This document shows positions 1 through 4,704 of a DNA stretch of 5,907 nt, one piece after another; position 1 is the first letter of the stretch, and every line of letters starts with the position of its first letter. A model generated the notes under the pieces. It had not been told where the DNA came from. It searched no databases and saw only the letters and a program-made list of their open reading frames with translations. A program made the position numbers and the translations under genes. Location of the stretch: positions 6,607 to 12,513 of the forward strand of contig CAJTSO010000031.1 in NCBI GenBank assembly GCA_910579115.1, written 5' to 3'. The DNA comes from an uncultured Selenomonadaceae bacterium. GTDB taxonomy: Bacteria > Bacillota > Negativicutes > Selenomonadales > Selenomonadaceae.

Positions 1-768
1 CATATTCGCCTGCCACAGGCTCTCAATAGTCCCTACATCCTTCCAGTACCCCTCGTGGGCATAGGAAAACATCTTCGCCCCATCCGCCAGCATTTTAGGG
101 ATTACATCCTTGCCGAAATCGTGGCTGGAACCCTCAAGGGCTGCATCCTCCATCAGATACTTCACCAGAAAATCCTTGTTGAAAACGTAAATTCCCATGG
201 AGGCCAGATTGCTCTTCGGCTGGTGGGGTTTCTCCTCAAACTCGACAATCCTGCCCGACTCATCGGTGCTCATTATTCCGAAGCGGGACGCCTCCCCCCA
301 GGGAACCTCAAACACGCCGATAGTCGCCTCCGCCCCGTTAGCGATATGGCTGTCCAGCATCTTTGAGTAATCCATGGTGTAGATATGGTCGCCGGAGAGG
401 ATCAGAACATACTTCGGATCGGACATCTCGATAAAATTGGTATTCTGATAGACCGCGTCCGCCGTTCCAGAATACCACTCTGCCCCCTTCTCCCTGGCGT
501 AAGGAGGAAGGATGAAGACGCCTCCGTCATGCCGGTCAAGATCCCAGGCCCTGCCGGTCCCCAGATAGTTATTCAGCTCCAGTGGCCGATACTGCGTCAG
601 TACCCCCACCCGCTTAATGCCGGAATTGGCGCAGTTGGACAAAGGAAAGTCGATAATTCGATACTTTCCCCCAAACATTACCGCTGGCTTTGCCACCGAC
701 TTCGTCAGAGCGCCAAGACGGCTCCCCTGACCACCGGCCAAGATCAAGGCCAGACATTCGATCTTCAT
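1..768 (-). CDS. glgC: Glucose-1-phosphate adenylyltransferase (ADP-glucose pyrophosphorylase), N-terminal part, cut by left edge
   Basis: This cytoplasmic enzyme makes ADP-glucose and pyrophosphate from ATP and glucose-1-phosphate, the committed step of bacterial glycogen synthesis. The frame is open from an ATG at 768 to base 1 and gives 256 residues; Gram-positive GlgC is usually about 380-420, so the C-terminal beta-helix and regulatory part lies outside. Visible motifs are the nucleotide-binding loop GGQGSRLGALT (12-22), GGKYRIIDFPLSN (33-45), the EWYSGTADAV segment (97-106), SGDHIY (125-130) with D127 at the catalytic aspartate position, and FEEKP (177-181) with K180 at the glucose-1-phosphate lysine position. 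SHDFGKDVIP (215-224) and GYWKDVGTIESLW (240-252) follow. K35 matches the activator-site lysine of the E. coli enzyme. The start is fixed by a strong ribosome binding site and by the conserved N-terminus. A glgD or other glg gene often follows, but that would be off the left edge. Identification is very secure. Confidence 0.97.
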   Translation of the reverse strand, partial: MKIECLALILAGGQGSRLGALTKSVAKPAVMFGGKYRIIDFPLSNCANSGIKRVGVLTQYRPLELNNYLGTGRAWDLDRHDGGVFILPPYAREKGAEWYSGTADAVYQNTNFIEMSDPKYVLILSGDHIYTMDYSKMLDSHIANGAEATIGVFEVPWGEASRFGIMSTDESGRIVEFEEKPHQPKSNLASMGIYVFNKDFLVKYLMEDAALEGSSHDFGKDVIPKMLADGAKMFSYAHEGYWKDVGTIESLWQANM

Positions 769-775
769 AGAGCTC

Positions 776-781
776 CCTCCT
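776..781 (-). promoter_or_regulatory. Ribosome binding site of glgC
   Basis: On the minus strand AGGAGG lies 7 bases before the ATG at 768. This near-perfect Shine-Dalgarno sequence decides the glgC start. I found no convincing -35/-10 pair for glgC in the 150 bases upstream. TATGAT and TAAAAT hexamers are present but lack a -35 at proper spacing. Confidence 0.8.
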
Positions 782-868
782 AAAAAAACATATATCAGGC
801 ATTTTATTTATCGGCTGCCCTGTTTTTTATTTGCGTTACCGGATCATAACCCGGCAGTTCAGGCAAAT

Positions 869-878
869 TTCCCGGGAA
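869..878. promoter_or_regulatory. Perfect 10-bp palindrome upstream of glgC
   Basis: TTCCCGGGAA is a perfect palindrome centred about 105 bases before the glgC start. Close by, CCGG at 839-842 and 851-854 can pair, and CGGC/GCCG at 901-904 and 908-911 form a small hairpin. Such symmetry fits an operator or leader structure, but no known regulator site is recognised, and a 10-bp palindrome can arise by chance. Confidence 0.2.
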
Positions 879-918
879 TCTTCTGCATACCGGCAACGAG
901 CGGCTCTGCCGTTATAAC

Positions 919-1147
919 ACCTTCTCCGTTGGTGCGCATGAGCACTTAATAAGCAAAGCGCATTTGGTGCGAGCCACGCAAACTACTTAGTGAAGCCAAA
1001 CTCGACTAACTCACTTAATAAGTTCGAGTGAAACAACGGACGAATTTAGTGAGTATCACGCCTGCGATCTCAGTGATTGCCGGGCATAGCGATAGCAGAG
1101 CCCAGGGAGCCAAGCAGTGAAGGCTGAACTTGATAGTTTGAGAAGGT
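919..1147. repeat. MITE-like, hairpin-rich intergenic element with 8-bp terminal inverted repeats
   Basis: The left end ACCTTCTC (919-926) is the exact inverse complement of the right end GAGAAGGT (1140-1147), bracketing 229 bp without an open frame. Inside is a run of short stems: GTGC/GCAC (932-935, 942-945), CGCA/TGCG (959-962, 968-971; the TGCG can instead pair with CGCA at 977-980), ACTCGA/TCGAGT (1000-1005, 1024-1029), ATCAC/GTGAT (1055-1059, 1073-1077) and GGGC/GCCC (1082-1085, 1100-1103). CACTTAATAAG occurs twice (943-953, 1012-1022), TTGGTGCG twice (929-936, 964-971), and AGTGA five times. This architecture fits a small non-autonomous mobile repeat or a structured RNA. Copy number elsewhere in the genome cannot be seen here, so the element status is inferred. 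Confidence 0.45.
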
Positions 1148-1157
1148 TCCGGTCGGA

Positions 1158-1300
1158 CGGAGGGGTGAAAAATTCCTCCGAACGGTTTATTCTTTCACCC
1201 CCAGGCGGCTTCGCCGCCAGCTCCCCCTACAGAGGAGCCAAACAGGAGAGTACCCTTCAGGCGGCCGGCGTTATAAAAGGAGGTGGCTGACAAGCCGCCC
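1158..1300. repeat. Hairpin-rich extragenic palindromic repeat
   Basis: GGGGTGAAA (1162-1170) pairs perfectly with TTTCACCCC (1193-1201). An alternative stem CGGAGG/CCTCCG (1158-1163, 1175-1180) overlaps it, so the two are mutually exclusive. A very stable hairpin GGCGGC-TTC-GCCGCC (1204-1218) follows, then CTCC/GGAG (1221-1224, 1234-1237), and finally GGTGGCT-GACA-AGCCGCC (1282-1299) with one G-U pair. The CCAGGCGGCTTCGCCGCCAG and CTCCCCCTACAGAGGAG pattern resembles the GC-rich palindromic repeats scattered between genes of Clostridia such as Faecalibacterium and Lachnospiraceae. That resemblance is from memory and was not tested by a search. No T-tract follows the strong stems, so a terminator role is unlikely. 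Confidence 0.45.
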
Positions 1301-1774
1301 AATCCTTGCTATATCGAAGTAGGAGCTATCTTTTCTCTGTTACCCTACACAGAAAAATCAACAGGCTTAATCTAGTTATTTATTCTATATTTTTGTTGTA
1401 TTTTCCTGCTTTTTCTTCAAAAGCCTTGCAAAATTTCCGCCTGAAAATCAAAGATCTATGTATATACACTTCACTTATCCTTCAAATCGCCGAAGCATTG
1501 ATGCAAGAGTGAGGAGGTTATTACCACGAAAAATTATATCGTCCTTTCGCTGAATTCAGAAACTTTTCCCCATCACGGAGTATTTGCATACATTAGGTTA
1601 AGACTTTAGGATAAAAAAGTCTATCAACTTCATCTGGAGCCAAAGTCCCGTTATATATAAAAATCATTTTCCACTAAACAGCGAAGTAATTTTCATAACA
1701 ATTTCTCCTATGCTTGGTCAATCAACGGCATTTTTATCTGCCGTAATACGACGTCTCGCCGTGCCCATGATCCG
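1301..1774. other. AT-rich gap without a supported intact gene
   Basis: Neither strand carries a convincing intact gene between the repeat cluster and the ATPase stop codon. A 68-codon plus-strand frame (1306-1512) starts with TTG, has no ribosome binding site and matches no family I know. The visible contents are the possible minus-strand gene remnant at 1521-1709, a perfect hairpin ACGGCA/TGCCGT (1725-1730, 1739-1744, 8-base loop) just after the ATPase gene but without a T-tract, and a weak AT stem GACTTT/AAAGTC (1602-1607, 1616-1621). Base composition is much more AT-rich than that of glgC or lepA. Confidence 0.5.
1521..1709 (-). pseudogene. Possible decayed small gene downstream of the ATPase gene
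   Basis: On the minus strand a good ribosome binding site AGGAG (1705-1709) lies 8 bases before an ATG at 1696. That frame, MKITSLFSGK, stops after ten codons at 1664. Its TGA overlaps an ATG at 1667 as ATGA, the arrangement usual in coupled genes. The second frame reads 24 codons (from MIFIYNGT to PKVLT, stop 1593-1595), and beyond that stop the same frame stays open for about 24 more codons to two stops near 1520. The composition looks protein-like, with acidic, basic and aromatic residues mixed. I infer a gene broken by frameshift and nonsense changes, or two tiny peptides; chance is also possible. The product is not recognised. It starts 78 bases after the ATPase stop, so it may once have been co-transcribed. 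Confidence 0.25.
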
Positions 1775-3040
1775 TCAAAATTCCAGGCTGCTGTCATTGA
1801 GCAGAAAATACTTCATGCCCATGACCACGAACCCCTCATCATTTCTCCAGGGCTTGACCGTCCCGTTTACAATTATCATTTTCTTAAATGAGTCCGGAAT
1901 ACTTCTCAGTGAGTTTAATTCCTGCCTCCGTTTCTCTTCTGACGACATATCATAGGCAACCTGAATGTAGTACCTCTGATTTCCCTTATTCACGACAAAA
2001 TCTACTTCCAGCTGCTTGTGAAATCTTTCCCCGGAGTCATTTCTTGCAAATGTATCGACAATCCCCACATCCACATTATATCCCCGGATCAGAAGCTCAT
2101 TATAAACGATATTTTCCATGAGATGGGTGGGCTCCTGCTGCCTGAAATTCAGCCGGGCATTTCTCAGCCCCACGTCGGTAAAATAGTATTTCAGATTGGC
2201 CCCTATATATTTTCTGCCCTTTATATCATAGCGCTGCGCTTTGGAAATCAAAAATGCTTCCGCCAGACAATCTATGTGCTTCGCTATAGTTTTGTTACTG
2301 TAGCTCACCGCTCGCTCGCTTCTGAACATATTGGAAATTTTCGTAGGATTCGTCGGTGAACCGATGGCCGAAGCCAATATATATACCAGAGTTCCCAGCT
2401 CAGCTTCATCCCGGATCCGGTTTCTCTCCACGACATCCCTGAGGTACACATTGGCAAAAATATTTTTCAGATAATCGGCCTTTTGCCTGTCCTCGGAAAA
2501 ATAGGTCAGCTGAGGTAATCCTCCATATATCATGTACTCATTCCAGGCATCATCATAGTCTCCCTCCCAGGCTGTATAAAATTCCCCAAAGGAAAGCGGA
2601 TAAATCCTGATCTCATCGCCCCGGCCCCGAAACTCTGTCACGATATCCCCGGACAGGAATTTAGAGTTGCTCCCGGTCACATACGCGTCAATATTACCCA
2701 GGTGGAGCATACTGTTCAGCACTTCCTCAAAGCGCGGCAGCATCTGAATTTCATCCAGAAGCAGATAGTACCTTCCCCTGTCCTTCATTAAAGCCTTAAT
2801 CTGCTGATAACATTTTTTTGGATCCCGTAAATTTTCATGCTCAATTCCGTCAAAAGCGATTTCTATAATATGTTCCCGGTCGATACCGCTCTCCAACAGA
2901 TATTTCTTAAACAGGACAAACAACAAATAAGACTTGCCGCATCTTCTTATCCCGGTGATAATTTTTATCATTCCGTTGTCTTTTCTGAGCTTTAGCTGCT
3001 CAAGATATACATCTCTCTTGATTTCCCTGCCCCGCTCCAT
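1775..3040 (-). CDS. AAA-family ATP-binding protein with DUF4143-type C-terminal domain
   Basis: This complete 421-residue protein is of the common bacterial AAA_14 plus DUF4143 type, whose cellular role is not established. The N-terminal ATPase domain (about 20-160) has a P-loop GIRRCGKS (30-37), a Walker B strand YYLLLDEIQ (91-99, D96-E97), a sensor-like VTGSNSKFLS (121-130), then YPLSFGEF (147-154) and YGGLP (172-176), both hallmarks of this group. The C-terminal DUF4143 region (about 200-365) has YYFTDVGLRNARLN (285-298), ENIVYNELLIRGYNV (309-323) and a nuclease-fold-like EVDFV...YYIQVAYD (345-364). In that fold the lysine expected after the second strand is alanine (A362), so nuclease activity is doubtful. 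There is no signal peptide or membrane segment. The ATG at 3040 is preceded by GGAG at 7-base spacing and by its own promoter. GC content is markedly lower than in the neighbouring genes, suggesting acquisition by transfer. Family assignment is secure; function is unknown. Confidence 0.9.
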   Translation of the reverse strand: MERGREIKRDVYLEQLKLRKDNGMIKIITGIRRCGKSYLLFVLFKKYLLESGIDREHIIEIAFDGIEHENLRDPKKCYQQIKALMKDRGRYYLLLDEIQMLPRFEEVLNSMLHLGNIDAYVTGSNSKFLSGDIVTEFRGRGDEIRIYPLSFGEFYTAWEGDYDDAWNEYMIYGGLPQLTYFSEDRQKADYLKNIFANVYLRDVVERNRIRDEAELGTLVYILASAIGSPTNPTKISNMFRSERAVSYSNKTIAKHIDCLAEAFLISKAQRYDIKGRKYIGANLKYYFTDVGLRNARLNFRQQEPTHLMENIVYNELLIRGYNVDVGIVDTFARNDSGERFHKQLEVDFVVNKGNQRYYIQVAYDMSSEEKRRQELNSLRSIPDSFKKMIIVNGTVKPWRNDEGFVVMGMKYFLLNDSSLEF

Positions 3041-3047
3041 CGCTATG

Positions 3048-3051
3048 CTCC
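3048..3051 (-). promoter_or_regulatory. Ribosome binding site of the ATPase gene
   Basis: GGAG lies 7 bases before the ATG at 3040 on the minus strand and supports that start. The P-loop 30 residues in and the MERGREIKRD lead-in are typical of the family, so no later start is needed. Confidence 0.65.
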
Positions 3052-3106
3052 GTCTCTGCCCAATTCTTCATTCCTATTTTACATATTTTGCACGATTTTT
3101 AGTAAT

Positions 3107-3135
3107 ATGATACTGCCAAATCCTTCAAATTACAA
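3107..3135 (-). promoter_or_regulatory. Putative sigma-A promoter of the ATPase gene
   Basis: On the minus strand TTGTAA (3130-3135) and TATCAT (3107-3112) are separated by exactly 17 bases, matching the consensus at four and five of six positions. The pair lies about 65-95 bases before the ATPase start. It is flanked by two copies of AAAATYGTGCAA (3160-3171 upstream, 3088-3099 downstream), and the upstream copy is part of the dyad GTGCA-T-TGCAC (3155-3165 region). That arrangement suggests a repressor or activator site. The gene would then be transcribed independently of the tRNA and of lepA-hemW. Confidence 0.5.
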
Positions 3136-3261
3136 CCTGTCATTCCCAAATTTCGTGCATTGCACAATTTTGTGTCCTGTCAGTTTACTTTCCCCGCTTT
3201 CCCTTTGGAGAAATTTACCCTCAAACACTGTCCTCTTCCTCCAAATAATTTCCCAGACAAC

Positions 3262-3290
3262 AAAAAATGGAGCCAGCTTTTACTGACTCC
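3262..3290 (-). terminator. Intrinsic terminator of tRNA-Ala
   Basis: On the minus strand GGAGTCAG pairs with CTGGCTCC (3283-3290 with 3269-3276; eight pairs, one of them G-U) around a six-base loop. An A and a run of six T follow (3262-3267). It begins 14 bases after the encoded CCA end, so it ends the tRNA transcript and separates it from the ATPase gene. Confidence 0.85.
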
Positions 3291-3304
3291 GAATCTTTTC
3301 CCTA

Positions 3305-3380
<76 letters not shown>

Positions 3381-3400
3381 GACTTGTGAACACAACAGTT

Positions 3401-3429
3401 ATACTACTACTTGATAGAAAGAATGTCAA
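3401..3429 (-). promoter_or_regulatory. Promoter of tRNA-Ala
   Basis: A perfect -35 TTGACA (3424-3429) is followed after 17 bases by TAGTAT (3401-3406); an overlapping TATAAC (3398-3403) at 20-base spacing is a weaker alternative. The -10 ends 20 bases before the mature tRNA 5' end, a usual distance for a stable-RNA promoter. Transcription therefore starts freshly between hemW and the tRNA. Confidence 0.75.
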
Positions 3430-3475
3430 TACCTCCGGCGGAAATTTTCAAACTTTTTCACTAATCGGAGAATCC

Positions 3476-3506
3476 CCGGCAGAGCCAAGGCTCGTTCTTT
3501 TCCCGG
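3476..3506 (-). other. Hairpin after hemW, possible transcript end
   Basis: GAGCC-TT-GGCTC (3482-3493) forms a perfect inner stem, and CCGG at 3476-3479 and 3503-3506 can pair as an outer stem across unpaired bases. It lies 18-48 bases after the hemW stop. No T-tract follows on the minus strand, so it is at best an atypical terminator or an RNA-stabilising 3' structure. Confidence 0.25.
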
Positions 3507-3523
3507 TTAATCTCAAAATCTTT

Positions 3524-4699
3524 TCAGCCGGGCAGAAACTCCCGAAAGACTGCATTGCCGTACTGCATCCCCCTCTTTGTAAGCCTGACCCCTTCCCTGT
3601 CTGCTGACAGCAGCCCCTGAGCTTCCAGCTTCTCAATTACGCCGCCAAAAATTTCTCCCAGCTCCACGGAATATTTCTGCTGAAATTTCTCCCGGGAAAT
3701 CCCCACCGCCGTCCGCAGGGCCAGGAAACAAAATTCCTCCATGCTTTCTTCCCGGCTGAGCAGATCATATCTGACCTCATCCCGGCCCAGGATGTACGGC
3801 TCCAGCCTGCCAGTGCCGGAAAAGCGGCAGCCGTACTCCCCTCCCACATCCCAGGGGCCATAGGAATGGGCTCCCGCTCCCATCCCCAGATAGGGCACGT
3901 CCTGCCAATAGCCGAGATTGTGACGGCTTTCCCGGCCCGGCAGAGCGTAGTTGCTTATCTCATAGCGGCCATAGCCCCGCAGGGGAAGCTCCTCCGTAAG
4001 ATAATCATACATATCCCCGGCCTCGTCCTCATCCGGCAGGGTCAGCTCTCCGGTAAATCTTCCGGCGCACTGCATCTGCTGAAAAGGCGTCCCTTCCTCG
4101 ATGGTGAGGCCGTAAACGGAAATATGGGAAATTTTCGGGGTCACCGCCAGCGCCGCCTCTACCGATCCTTTCAGATCCGCAAGACTCTGACCGGGGAGAC
4201 CGTACATCAAGTCAATGCTGATATTATCAAAGCCCGCTTCCCTGGCCCAGTCAAGGGCATAGTAAGCCTGACCTGCCGTATGGATGCGGCCGATATTCTT
4301 CAGCAGCCGGTCGTCAAAGCTTTGGACGCCGAAGCTGAGGCGGTTTGCCCCGGCCTCCCGCAGCCGGGTCAGGTAGTCCCGGCTGACCGTTCCGGGATTT
4401 GCTTCGATGGTGATCTCCGCCTTCTCCTCCAAAAGAAAAGCATCCCTTACCAGGGAAACCAGACCGGCCAGATCCGCCGCCGGTAAAGCGGTAGGGGTAC
4501 CGCCGCCGAAGTACACGGAGGATGCCTGCCAGGGATCATCCCCGGAGGACACGAGGCTTCCCCGGGCGGTTATTTCCTTCCGGAGGGCTTCCACATAGGG
4601 TTTCATCCATTCGCTTCGGCCCGCGTAGGAAACGAAATCGCAGTAAAAACATTTCTGCCGGCAGAAGGGGATGTGTAAATACAGTCCGCATTTTTTCAT
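3524..4699 (-). CDS. hemW: Radical SAM heme chaperone HemW (coproporphyrinogen III oxidase-like)
   Basis: HemW is a cytoplasmic radical-SAM iron-sulfur protein that binds heme and is thought to deliver it to client enzymes; it was long annotated as oxygen-independent coproporphyrinogen oxidase HemN. The 391-residue product has the cluster motif CRQKCFYC (C13, C17, C20). Phe22 stands where true HemN has a fourth cysteine, the feature that separates HemW from HemN. GGGTP (65-69) contacts SAM; IEANPG (98-103), GANRLSFGVQSF (117-128), DLMYGLPGQ (163-171), YEISNYA (246-252), HNLGYW (260-265) and GMGAGAHS (272-279) are all HemW-type. Residues about 310-391 form the usual C-terminal helical/winged-helix domain. 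The frame is open 46 codons further upstream, but that part overlaps lepA. The ATG at 4699 places MKKCGLYLHIPFC at the conserved start. It follows the lepA stop by five bases without a good ribosome binding site, so translation is probably coupled to lepA. Confidence 0.95.
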   Translation of the reverse strand: MKKCGLYLHIPFCRQKCFYCDFVSYAGRSEWMKPYVEALRKEITARGSLVSSGDDPWQASSVYFGGGTPTALPAADLAGLVSLVRDAFLLEEKAEITIEANPGTVSRDYLTRLREAGANRLSFGVQSFDDRLLKNIGRIHTAGQAYYALDWAREAGFDNISIDLMYGLPGQSLADLKGSVEAALAVTPKISHISVYGLTIEEGTPFQQMQCAGRFTGELTLPDEDEAGDMYDYLTEELPLRGYGRYEISNYALPGRESRHNLGYWQDVPYLGMGAGAHSYGPWDVGGEYGCRFSGTGRLEPYILGRDEVRYDLLSREESMEEFCFLALRTAVGISREKFQQKYSVELGEIFGGVIEKLEAQGLLSADREGVRLTKRGMQYGNAVFREFLPG

Positions 4700-4704
4700 A
4701 GGCG

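Noticed and set aside
614..802. 62-codon minus-strand frame over the glgC start
   Set aside because: It runs out of frame with the conserved GlgC N-terminus and has no ribosome binding site of its own.
796..828. Plus-strand hairpin CAGGCA/TGCCCTG followed by six T, terminator-like
   Set aside because: The stem has a bulge and a 14-base loop, and no plus-strand gene ends there; it lies in the glgC leader.
1150..1170. Possible second copy of the tRNA-Ala 3' end (attachment site) near GGACGGAGGGGTG
   Set aside because: Similarity to the tRNA end GAGACGAGGGGG is only partial and broken by indels; no convincing duplicate of the tRNA 3' end exists in the window.
1306..1512. 68-codon plus-strand frame
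   Set aside because: TTG start without a ribosome binding site, no recognisable family, and AT-rich sequence of biased hydrophobic composition; likely a chance frame.
1511..1609. Plus-strand GAGGAGG followed by an ACG-initiated 27-codon frame
   Set aside because: ACG is not a normal start, the frame is short, and it is antisense to the more gene-like minus-strand remnant.
3866..4486. 206-codon plus-strand frame antisense to hemW, with similar long plus-strand frames over lepA and glgC
   Set aside because: These are shadows of GC-rich genes with clear minus-strand protein homology; no ribosome binding sites and no recognisable domains.
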